NCBI RefSeq assembly: GCF_052324685.1
Contig: NC_135218.1
Location: forward strand, 23,449,851 to 23,513,850
Origin: Brachyhypopomus gauderio
Lineage: Eukaryota > Chordata > Actinopteri > Gymnotiformes > Hypopomidae
DNA length: 64,000 nt
Reading direction: 5' to 3'
In this document: positions 1 through 36,735 of the stretch, piece after piece
Layout: every line of letters begins with the position of its first letter
Position numbering within the stretch: the stretch's first letter is position 1
Translations under genes and position numbers: made by a program
The notes under the pieces: generated by a model
What the model was told of the DNA's origin: nothing
Databases searched by the model: none
Seen by the model: only the letters and a program-made list of their open reading frames with translations

Positions 1-547
1 CCTTGGAGTGTGGGCGGCGGAGGACGTTACTTTTGGGGGGGGCTCACAGGAAGAATGTCAGTGATGTGTGGAGTGACACAACCAGCATGGCTCCGACTAA
101 ACCACACAGACAGACAAATGACCAGCCAGATTTCAGATGGAATTGACATTGAAAAGACGTTTTTGACACACTGGCATATTTGACACAGCTTTGGAAGGGA
201 CTTGAAGCACTATAACAGCCTCAGTACCAGACCTATTTCTACCACTGGCCTTATTCAGTAAGGGTGAGGCTTTAAGATATTGTAAAATATATATATATGT
301 TCATATTACTGTATGACTTTCCAGAGAGATGTGCACATGCTTCTTGTTTTACGTCTATTAAGGATTAGGGTCATAAATTAAAAAAATCAAACCTACCAAC
401 ATAAAACAATCAGAAAACAGTACAGCATCACGGATGGGGGGGGGGGGGGTGGTATGAAGTAACCATGGCAACAGGGTGCAAGTCCTCTGCAAACTTCTTC
501 ACCCCTATGGCAACACAACTCACATCACCCCTCTCTCTTGCTCACCT

Positions 548-580
<33 letters not shown>

Positions 581-3500
581 AAACACGTGGAAGAGTGTTA
601 GCTCCGTCTAAGGACTGTTTGCAATGATTATGTCACACTTGGAGTTTGCAATAAGCAATTCACCGAAAAACCCACAAACATTTGCATTTGTAATGGGAAA
701 TATTCTGGTCATTAGAATGAGATTTTGCCTCCCCGAGTTTGATCGCGTGACTTTTGGTACTTTCCAAGACGTACATCTGGTACTAGCTGTTAGGAGGGAG
801 GGTGAGGTAGACTCCCCGTGATCCGCTATGCCACTTCACCCAGCCAAAGATTTATGAACTGCCGTCAGGATATCAGGACTAATGAGAGGGAACGAGGGAT
901 GGGGTGAAGGGAAAGAAGAATGAATGAGTGGATGGAGAATAGACCGTGGGGAATAGAAGGAGAGTAAGTAATAAAGACTTTGCATTTGCACAGAGGAGTG
1001 GAGTGGAACTGTCAGAGGGGTAGTTCATTTGGGACTAGGGGAATTTGGAGGAACATGACTTGGACATCTAGCAGTTTAGCCTTTGTTATTATTATTTTAA
1101 ATTAATAGCTACAAGGATAGCAACTCCGTATGAAGCAATAGGTAGTCTGGGGTTGGGTGGAAGATATTATGTGTAATGACCATAGACTGTTATGTAATGA
1201 GCATGTAATGCAAAAAACTACTGAATGAAAGAGGCGGAGTGCTGCTAGCATGCTGAAGGTTTAAGAAGGAAAACCTGAACCTTCTCACTTTGGTCTTAAG
1301 CAACGTTCTCCGACATCAGGCAAATGCAAATCTGTAGTAGCTGTTGCACATTTCATTTAGTTCTGCTGATATATCAGACTCTTCACACTCTTCCACCGAA
1401 AACGCTAAATTCAGCCTCCAGGTGTCACCGGACTAGAATGATAGCGTCACGGTCACAACCACACACAGGTGCACACGGGCGCCACAGAGAAAACAAACAG
1501 AGCAGAGCAAACAACACGGTGCCAGGGCCATTATGCTAATTCCTCTTCCACTGAGGTGTGTGTTTTGACTATGTGCTTCAGTGCTGAGAGCAGAAATAAC
1601 AAAGACCCACCACGGCCGCCCACCAGCTGGGAGCGACAGATTCCACAAACAGCCCTCTGGTCTTCGCTTGTGAGTGATGGAGTTCAGGAGCACAGAACAG
1701 GGGAGGAAGAGGTGGCTGCTGGGAAAGTGAACAGCTGACATTCATCATGGCGCTTCGCCGGTCTGGCCCAATATTCACAGGCCAGGAGGAACTACAACAT
1801 GCCTATTACATACGGATATTATTAAACGTAATAACGTAAATTATGTAGGCTATATTGTTTATGAACATTACTATGACAAAAGAAGGACACAAAGAAGAAA
1901 TTAAAAAATAAACATAAATCTTTAAATATAAACATAAAATCAGCTGTAAATATCATATATATTTTATCATCTGACAAGTAATAGTTTTAAGCAAAATTGT
2001 ATTGGTTTGAAATTGTGTAATCATGTGTATCATGATCAAATAATTGGAACAAAACATAAACTAAGATAAATTGTCTGAGACAAACAGATGGACGAGGACT
2101 TGCTGCATCTTCATGTGAGGCCAGTGCTAGTTGATTTTATTAAAGGGTAGAAAGCAAAACCAAACACAAAAACTCAAACTGAGTGCAACTGGACTAAAAC
2201 AGAAACACAGAAGAGTTCCGATACCCCTGAGCAGAATGAGTTTAACATATACTGAACAAAATGACTCTGACCAAAACAAAGGACAGACAACAAAGAGAAT
2301 TCAGGGACAAACGAGACACATTAACACAGAATGGGATTCACGTGACACGAGACACCACAAAACAAAACCACATGGCACTTATTGCCTTGGAAACTGAACT
2401 AATACAAAAACACACAATCACATGGCAGGTGAGGGGAATATTTTAAACATAGGACAGATAAGGCTGCCTGTATCCAGGGGCGATTTTAGGATCTGGTCTT
2501 TAGGGGTGCCCAGCCCCCAGTGCTCACAGAGGCACAATACCAAAGTATTGCGCAGGTGCAGAGCAAGGTTTTTGCATAATATAATATTTAAAAAATGTGT
2601 TGAGCCAGGGGGTGCTGAGCAACTTCACGGTGGTGCTCTAGCACCACTAAAAATACCCTAGCCTCGCCCCTGCCTGTATCTATTTATCTGATTTACTCAA
2701 AATAAAGAAAACATCTGTGTAATTAAAACAAAACACAAATAAACGAGAATGACTGAAAATTGTGGGAATTAATTAAAAAAATTAATTGTAAATCTTTCCA
2801 TCAAAATAATTTTTTGATTTTGAAATTTACGTATTGTGAAAGGCTTTAAATCTATAGGTCTAATGATCCACTATGCAATAAATTAGGTACTATATCATGA
2901 AACCTATAGGATTCAACTTGTCATGACAATAATTTGAAGCTGAGATGAGTGTGTTTGTATGTAAGGGGTAGGGGATCCTAATAAAATATACACAAGAACT
3001 GTTTTAAGAACTCTGTTTCCTCATTTCTGAAGGTTTTACACAACTTTCAGCTGTGCCAAATCTCACCAAGTCATTTAATCACTGCCAACTCATTTTGCCA
3101 GATAGTGGGGAGTGGGTAGAGGTGAGAGCAAGAGACAAACAAATATCACCGGTCCCTTACTATGTGATGGCTTTTCAGGCTTTTACTGGATACATGTTCA
3201 CTGGGTCCTACATCAAAGTAGAGAAACAACATCAACAGTTCACTGAGACCACGTTTCTAAAGGTCACTGAGACAGCACAGTCTGTGTGTGTGTGTGTGTT
3301 TGTGTGTCTATTTTAAGGGCGTATCTATAAATTTCTCCTCCCCCATTTTCCCTGGACAAAAACAAACTCTTAACGAACCTCCTCAAACAAAATGGAGGAC
3401 CACCTGGGTATTCCTAAAAGAGCAAACTTTAGGCACGCTGTGTAGCCAGTTCAGAAAAATAAAGACTGAAATGTATTTCCCCCTTTTACAAATTGGCAAT

Positions 3501-4150
3501 AATAGGTGATTTTATAAGGGTATTTAATGCTTTGATTTTGTAATACACAAAGAGCCATGCTGGAGTCTCAGTGGATACAAGAACTACCATATGAAAGTGC
3601 ATCAAGTATTTCAGTTCTACGAGAGCAGCTCTATGAACCATTCATACTCAAAAACAGTAAGCTACGGAAAGCCCATTAGGACAATCTATGTAGTCACATT
3701 CTGAATTCAGCCAAAGGTGTTATTATATGTAATACATTGCAATTTAATGACCATTTATACTTCTTCATAAGCGAGAAAGATGAGCATACATTTTATTCCT
3801 ACGTATGTACTGGGTAATGATCCATTTAAATACATCGATATCCTTAAAGCAATATTAAACAACTTGCTTCATTTATGTTTTCCCATCGGTTCTGTAGTTA
3901 GTAGACATTCATGTGTAGTTTATTTCTTGTGCATGGCCCCCCAAATGATACACCAGTTACATGGGCTTTTGATTGCACTGTTTACAGGACAGTATAAACA
4001 AATCAAGCTTCAAGACATGGTTCTCGACATGGCTCACGTTGCTGCTCTTAAAGTTCTAGTTCAGGTTCAGTGATTCTGAAGGAAGCAACACTTCAAATCA
4101 AAAGAAACACGGTACAGAAGTTCACAATCATCGTAATCACGATTATCATT
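1..4150. other. Gene-free intergenic stretch left of sucla2
   Basis: No reading frame here resembles a known protein or shows credible splice-bounded exons. It contains a G homopolymer near 437-449, a (CA)n tract at 548-579, a short (TG)n tract near 3283-3308, AT-rich stretches, and the hAT-type MITE listed separately. The right part may include the distal 3'UTR of sucla2. I see no RNA gene. Confidence 0.6.
2475..2672. mobile_element. hAT-type MITE, 198 bp, with perfect 8-bp target duplication
   Basis: The element begins CAGGGGCGA and ends with the complement TCGCCCCTG. Imperfect inverted similarity continues inward for about 40 bp on each side (shared TAGG, TTTAG and GGTGC blocks). It is flanked on both sides by the identical octamer CCTGTATC (2467-2474 and 2673-2680). 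An 8-bp target duplication with CAGGG-type termini is the signature of hAT transposons. It is too short to encode a transposase, so it is non-autonomous. The perfect duplication suggests a fairly recent insertion. Confidence 0.85.
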
Positions 4151-4159
4151 TCTGCATGT

Positions 4160-4165
4160 TTTATT
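4160..4165 (-). promoter_or_regulatory. sucla2: Candidate poly(A) signal of sucla2
   Basis: TTTATT on the plus strand reads AATAAA on the sucla2 strand, about 780 bp past its stop codon. It is one of a few such hexamers and was chosen on position only. Transcript ends are needed to confirm it. Confidence 0.35.
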
Positions 4166-4946
4166 GGAACAATATTTAATCCCTCTCATCAATCAGCAAC
4201 TCCCATACGGGAGTAAAAAGAACACAACTCTAATAACACACGTTCCCCTAAGTGTTTGTGCGTCTGAGGGTGGGAAACGGAGCCGTGCTCTTCAGGAAAG
4301 CGCAGTCTGAAACAGAGCAAGACTCTCTCCAACTACACCCACTCCCGATGGGACAGCACACACGGGAGGGAGAAAGAGCAGGTAGCCATTTTTTAATGAG
4401 ACTGTGTGTGTGTGTTTGTGTGTGTGTGTACCAATATACAGAACCAGTGTCAAACACATTACATCCAGCAAGCTTCGCCCCCGTGTACATGTCCACAATA
4501 TCAATACAGTCTTGCATAAATAGGTCCGGCTTTTAATACAGAGGGGAAAAAATGTCAAAAACACAAAAAATAAGGGTAAAAAAAACCAATTACAACACTG
4601 ACCTGTTCTAATCAGAGTAACCAAGGCAACCAACGTAAGCTGGTTGAGGAGTGGTTATGTGGGATGAAGGTGGTGAGGCTGGTGGGCAGAAGGGACACAG
4701 GAGTGAATCGATAGAAAGCAGGAGTGTGTTTTTACGTTTTGGAAGCACTTATGGAACACAAGGGATAGTAGCGATGCGTGAAAACAGACAGGAGGCTCAG
4801 ATATGAACCATACACGCAAGCTGGACCACGCTGGACATGGAGGAGGGGCCCAGCAGCTGGGAACTCAGTTCATGGTTTGAGGTCTGGTCTGAGAAGGATG
4901 TGGTCGGAAGAGAAGGGCGACTTTGTCGGCGCTGTCTTGCAGATCT

Positions 4947-16578
<11,632 letters not shown>

Positions 16579-17066
16579 GTTCCTCTCTACACCAACAGTC
16601 CTGTTGAAAAACAAATCACTAGACGCGCCTGCGTACGCGCGAACCTACGCCATTTGCGCATTAAACCTACGCCATTTTCGCATTAAACTTACGCCATTTG
16701 CGCATTAAACCTACGCCATTTGCGCACCTGCGCTCTGTGAAAGGCTGTAGCTTTCCACCGTACGCGAGCTCGTGTCCTTCGTTCTTAGTCTAGTCAGAGT
16801 GCTTGATCTTGGGCTTTTACGTGTAATTATGCACGATATACCCGAGCTATAAAAGGGTTTTAATGATATACGTATTCTCAAATTTCAAAATGTCCTGATT
16901 GACACCTTGGGGACATGTTTTTGGTCAGGAGGGTCCTTTCACAAGACAGACAACAGTAAGTAGCTAACAACTTGGCCTTTCGAAAAAAACATTACTCAGA
17001 CTTGCATGAGCGAATGTTTAGCACATATTCCCTATCAAATATCCATCACATCTTAGCCTGAATATC
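16579..17066. promoter_or_regulatory. Bidirectional promoter of sucla2 and nudt15
   Basis: The two start codons are divergent and 488 bp apart, so both promoters must share this interval. CpG and TGCGCA motifs cluster at 16620-16770, for example GCGCCTGCGTACGCGCG and TTGCGCACCTGCGC, which resemble NRF-1 sites (consensus GCGCATGCGC) expected for a mitochondrial gene. No TATA box is obvious at either end. Transcription start sites cannot be placed from sequence alone. Confidence 0.75.
16644..16726. repeat. Four tandem 22-bp units in the sucla2/nudt15 promoter
   Basis: Units begin at 16644, 16666, 16688 and 16710 (the last partial). Each holds TACGCCATTT followed by TGCGCATTAAA or a one-base variant. 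On the sucla2 strand each unit reads AAATGGCGTA, close to the YY1 consensus AAGATGGCGGC. The block lies 66-150 bp upstream of the sucla2 start codon. Confidence 0.85.
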
Positions 17067-18261
17067 ATGGCAAGAGCTGTGCAGAACCATACCCCAAAGC
17101 GGCCTGGTGTTGGCCTGGGGGTCCTGGTAACGGATCCGTCCCACCCAAGATGTGTTCTTCTCGGAAGGCGGAAGAGCCTGGTGGGTAAAGGTACCTATCA
17201 ATTACCTGGAGGACACATAGAATTTGGGTGAGTTACTTAAACGGCACATTCTTAATTAGGAAATGAATGTACTATAAACACAAAAGGATTTGACAACATT
17301 TTTCGTTTGTTTTAATTATGTGTATTTTACATAATCGTATGCGTTTTTTAAATAATTCTATATTTGAATCCATTTACTAATTCAGAGGAAGCAACAGCCA
17401 GTGGTTATAAAATAATGAATAGACAAGCAATAACAATCAGTAATGGTGATACATAAATGAAACATATTAATTAAACTAGACATTAATATAGGCCTAAATA
17501 ACATCTCAATTAATTTATAAACATCTTATTTTTTGTTATTTTATTATTTATTTTTTATTTATGTGTTCATATGTTCTGCCCAACTCCACAGACTAACTCA
17601 CAGATCTACTTTGCCTAAACTGGAACGTTTTGCCTTTGGCTAAAATCTGCATGCACTTGTTGCAGGGAGACGTGGGAGGAGTGTGCACAGAGGGAGGTGA
17701 TGGAGGAGGTGGGGGTCCGGCTGAAGAACCTCCAGTTTGCCTCTGTAGTGAACTCCATAAAGCTGGAAGAAAACTATCACTACATTACAGTGTTCATGCA
17801 GGGAGAAATTGATAGGACCTTCTCATCTGAGCCAATAAACATGGAGCCTGAGAAAAACGAGGGTAATTGTATTTGCAAACTAGGGCTAGTGGATCTGAAC
17901 TTTGCTCACGTTCTCTTCCATTGGATTATTATCGTGCTTGGGCTACATCAAAATTGTCCAAAATGTCCAAAACACACAACTCCAGAATGGGTCTTGGCCT
18001 CAACTGCTGAATAGATGCATGTATAATTTTGACAAGTTGGCGAATCTTTCCTTTGATAGTTATTTCCTTCAGCAGTGAGTGATTCACTGAGCTTTTAGGA
18101 TTGTTTTCACATTCACTAAGAGTTAACTTTTTTCTGTTTTACATTCAGGTTGGACATGGAAAATCTGGGAGGACTTCCCCCAAGAGAAGGAGCTTTTCTT
18201 ACCACTGGCTAATTTAAGACAGCAGGGATTCCAGCCTTTCGCAAAACATGCAAAGATTTAG
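17067..18261 (+). CDS. nudt15: Nucleotide triphosphate diphosphatase NUDT15 (MTH2-type Nudix hydrolase)
   Basis: Hydrolyses nucleoside triphosphates, notably oxidised or thio-modified guanine nucleotides, to the monophosphate and pyrophosphate, protecting the nucleotide pool. Exons: 17067-17227, 17666-17862, 18149-18261, giving 156 residues (human 164). The Nudix box GX5EX7REUXEEXGU is intact at residues 49-71, beginning GGHIEFGETWEE and containing REVMEEVGV. The preceding segment [11 protein letters not shown] and the later [15 protein letters not shown] and EPEKNE blocks are typical of NUDT15 and separate it from NUDT1. The start was chosen as the first ATG, giving [16 protein letters not shown], which matches the family N terminus. 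It is head-to-head with sucla2, as in human 13q14.2. Confidence 0.96.
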
Positions 18262-18835
18262 TGTAATCGAGAGACTCTTTTTTTCTGTATTGTATGAAGA
18301 ACTGCTTGAATGAATTCTCCAGCTGCTTGGAGTTACTAAAGGAAGAATCTGTGAAACTGAGCTGAGGTACAGGTGGGTTTCCCAGTCAAACGCACAAATG
18401 CAGTCCAGCGATCCAAACAGCGTCTCTTTGTCTAATCTGATATTAAAAGTATGCTTATGCCTAATGTAAACAGTTACAGTGTCAGTAATATATTTTACTA
18501 TATTAACTACATGTGCATGATATTTGTTATTCCACAGATGTTGGCACATGTTCCGTCCAGTATGAACATTACTAGTTTGACCGTTTGGTGTTTAAATTGG
18601 AGTATTATTTAAGGTTATTGACTATTCCCCCATATGGGATGTTTATTCCTTGGTGCTATGAACGCCCCCAGCGCCCATGACACACCGAGCCGCCATTTTG
18701 GTCTAAATGCGTCACATCGAGTAATAAGAAGACGGTCCGAGCTGGGCGAGCAGTCAAGTTGACAAACTTCGGGGGGGAGAAAAAAAGGACAAGACAGCGT
18801 TACATTTGTTCTTGCACAACTAACCAGAGTCAACT

Positions 18836-22997
<4,162 letters not shown>

Positions 22998-24775
22998 GGC
23001 GAAGGGCCCACGCCGCGCGCACGATTCACCACTTCTGACGAATTCCACTCGAGCAGTGAGATTCTGGGAAACCCTGCCCACTCGTCTTTCCTTGTAAAGC
23101 TCTTCCTGTTTTCTGTGTGGCGTTCCTCTGCTTTGTTTCGTCTTTTCCCCCCTTCTGTACAGCAACAGGATATCGAGAGGACGGGACCAAAAAAAACAAA
23201 CAATAGAAAATCCCAAAGCAATACAGGGTGTTACAGCATACGAGCAGGTTCAAGGCCCCTTAGTCTCTCCTGGATTAACTATTCCATGTTTCTAGGGATT
23301 TTTTTTTTTTTTTGTAGTTTTACAAGATTTGGGGAAATGCGATTCGACCGACGTAATGTTCGTTACAGCGTACGTATGAACACGAGGCAATAAAAAAATC
23401 ACTGCTCTGTACATGTTAAAACTGTGAAGGTTTGTCACAGCCAGTTCACCATATTATACACTGGAAGAAATTAGACCATATAATGGAATATAACTTTTTT
23501 TGTATTAGATATACTTATTAGTTTAGGATGTTTTCATTTTTTAAATGTTATCTGCTGTAGCTTTTAGCACACTGCTTTAAAATGTTTCTTCAAATGATAA
23601 TTGGACTTAGCGATATACAGGGACTTTTTTCTAGGTTTAACTGCTTTCAAATACGTCATATTCAGAAGATGAGAAGAAATGAATTTTAAGAACATTCAGA
23701 TTTCATATTGATTTGTGAAACTGCAGAAAACAAGATTTAGAATGTAACTTGAATATGTAAGGGTTTATATCTTAAGTTCCACCAGATATCTATATAACTG
23801 TTGTATTGACTGATACAATGAGCTTAACATTAAATAACAAAAAGAATAAATGTTACAGGATTAACTTGGTCCACCATTGATTGTGCAGTTCCTTCTAATC
23901 GTTTTGTGTATTTATGGATGTGACACACAAACGGAAGAGCCTCTTCTCTGATGTGATTTCCAATGGTTTAGGTTCATAGTTGCAGAAAACGTACTAATAT
24001 TAGGAACCTCCTGACGGCAGAGATCACTCATACCGCTGCGTTCCACCTCAATGTCGTGTGCCGTAGATGTAAATGTGTGGGTGGTTGTAATGGGAGGGGT
24101 GACTCAAGGCTGGTGTGTAACAAGGCTCAGGTTTAGGACCTATGTTAGTGTTTCACTATAAGTGTCTAAAATGTGTTCATCTTTGTTCAGTCATGTTAAG
24201 TTCATATGTAAGTTCATAATGGGAACGTAGCTCTTGGCGGTTCCTCCTGAAGGCGATCTGCTTGCATTGCGGTAAATGTCAGGTGGCAAACTCAAGAAGG
24301 TGACTGGTAGGAACAGTTTGGCTGTGTTTTTTGGAAACTGGTTTCCATTTATTTACTGGAGCCAAATTAAGGCTTAATACTGGAATCAAGATTATTATTC
24401 TGTGACAGTGTAGCTTGTAAAACCAGTTCTGTGGTCAGGGCACCCTGTGGACGCTAAAGGAAGACCAGTTTCATTTAGCAGCAGCCTAGGTGTTCTCTAC
24501 TGGATTCATTTAACGCCAGTCTAAACACCCTTGGAAAGATAACAAGGTTTTCAGTGGAAGAGGCCTTGAGCTCTTGGATAAACTGAACTTGAAGCAGAGT
24601 CCGTTTCAGGTGGAGCAGCAGTTATAGGTGGCTAGCAAGCTGCCCGTCTCTAGCAGGGGTTGTGGACTCGTATACCTACTGGACAAGTGTAGGCTTGTGG
24701 CAGCTAAGGACTTCATTCAGGTCCCCAGTCAGAGCAGCTCATATGCAAAACACCATGGATGTGCAGGCTAGATAA
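22998..24775 (+). other. itm2b: itm2b 3'UTR and short gap to abi2
   Basis: A non-coding stretch after the itm2b stop. Candidate AATAAA signals lie at 23389-23394 and 23845-23850, giving a short and a long 3'UTR. Between about 23870 and 24780 I see no gene. The facing candidate signal of abi2 is at 24782-24787 on the other strand, so the two genes converge with under 1 kb between their ends. Confidence 0.6.
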
Positions 24776-24781
24776 ATCCAG

Positions 24782-24787
24782 TTTATT
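24782..24787 (-). promoter_or_regulatory. abi2: Candidate poly(A) signal of abi2
   Basis: TTTATT on the plus strand is AATAAA in the abi2 sense, about 1.5 kb past its stop codon. It implies a 3'UTR covering roughly 24770-26291. A T homopolymer at 25313-25334 lies within that UTR. Confidence 0.45.
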
Positions 24788-26291
24788 CTCCATCAGCAGG
24801 GGGAAGAAAAAGAAAATTCACAGAAATGATAAACATGCAAGACTCTTCACACACACAGTCACAGACCATCCATCAAAAATAAAAAGTTTGCACAGATAAG
24901 CCAGGCAGTCACCAACAGTCCACAAACTGAAAACCAGGCATCACACACACACACACAAAAATATGTATAGACATCAGTGTACCTCATAGAAAAGAACAGC
25001 TGTGTTGGCACAGGTTTGAATGAGGGAACAGATCACACCTGTGAGAATGTTCTGAAGTTTGGGCTGGTTTCTGTTTCTTTGTGTCTTCACTCCTCTCCAA
25101 CTTCATTGTGTCCGTGGTTTACCTTCAAGGCCTTTACATCACACCCTTTGTGCTTTCAAGACCAGAGCCTGCAGAGGGCCGAGGTTCCACCCCCCCACCC
25201 CAGTGTGCTATCGTTATTGCAGAGAAAAGGCCTGTTCTCTGATTTCTTCTTAGGTCACATACAACACTATCAGTATCAGAAAAATCAATATAGAACATAC
25301 ATAGCTTTGTACTTTTTTTTTTTTTTTTTTTTTTAACTTGTTGGTCAAAATGACAAAAAAACAAAAAGTCCACCACTTATAGCTTAGAACAGAATGGTGG
25401 CAGGAATCTTAAAGAATCTTCATAAACATCTCTGACTATAATGATTACTTCTTATGGCACAAGCTTAATTTCAATAGTGTTATCATACATACATACAAAG
25501 AATACACATAATTGCAAGTCTCAGCAATAAAAAAATGGACAAATATGAGTGTAAAGGAATGATGAGAATGTAAAGGTTGTGTTCAGTCAAATTACCACTC
25601 CACATTCCACGTCTAAACATGCCTGAGTCCTTTGGTGTAGCCTACAGCTAAAGAAGTCAAACTTAACCCATGACATCTATGTGGAGAAGGGGAAACGACC
25701 AGGCTGAACAAACAAAAAGAACTTTTCTTCCTTCAAAATGTAGCACTAAACCAAAACGAAACCTCCAAAATGGCGACTTCTATTAATTATCTGTGGTCGT
25801 TTGCAAAATTCAACACCATGCTGTGTGTTGCCAGTACGGGAGGGGAGGGAACACAGCAGTTTTGCCATGGGGGAAAACAGCAACATTAATATTTAGTGTT
25901 TCTGGGAAGGCAGGTGAGGAACTCAAATTAAGACATGAAAAATGATCCTTATAAATCTTTAAGCGTGTATCGTGCAGCATTCAGCCACTGTGTCAGTGTA
26001 CATCAGGGACAAACACACACACCCACTTCATAATGTAGAACACTACTCAATGCACAGAACTGCAGTGAGGACCCAACAGGCCCTTGCAAATGTACAGTGG
26101 ATATCCCAGATCTTCTGCCTTCTAATGACCTCCATCCATTTTATTCTGTTCATCCAAATGGGTCTTCATGAAGATACGTGGGTGTTGTGTGCGGATCAGT
26201 GTGTGTGATGTCAGAGGTGTGTATACAGCTTGTGCGAGGGTGTCGGAACATGAGGTTTTTGTACGAGTGTGTTAGGGCACCCCCTGGTGGC

Positions 26292-36240
<9,949 letters not shown>

Positions 36241-36367
36241 TGGCCATGAAGTACACAGCCTGGGTAGTTTTCATAAACAGCTTTACCATTACGTAACTCC
36301 TTCCACTGTTATGTTATGATGTAATTATGCCACACAAACAAAAATGTACAACACGGCTAAAGTCTTC

Positions 36368-36373
36368 TTTATT
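36368..36373 (-). promoter_or_regulatory. cyp20a1: Candidate poly(A) signal of cyp20a1
   Basis: TTTATT on the plus strand reads AATAAA in the cyp20a1 sense, 365 bp past its stop. It is 267 bp before the start codon of abi2 on the same strand. Confidence 0.5.
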
Positions 36374-36735
36374 AGAAACACGTGGCCATTTGCTCATTAG
36401 TTGGAAGCCTTAATTGGGTGTTTTAAATGCACAAAAACAGATTAAATTCAAACTGTTTTTTTTTCTAAAGAGAAATGAATGAGATGGCTTTACACAAATC
36501 ACACAATTTTAAAGTTATTTTTAAAGAGTTCTGGTCATCAAAAACATCACATTGCATTTCAAAAAATTTTTGACTGCCCTCTGAGACACTGTTCACTGGT
36601 GACATGGTCAAAAGAACCATTACTCAACCAAGTCAGCAGACGAACAGAAGGGCACAGTATTTGCAGGCCTTTATGGTCACGAGGGTCTCAAAGGTTAACC
36701 CTCCGACAGTGCAGGTGAGGCCGAGGTCGGCTGGA

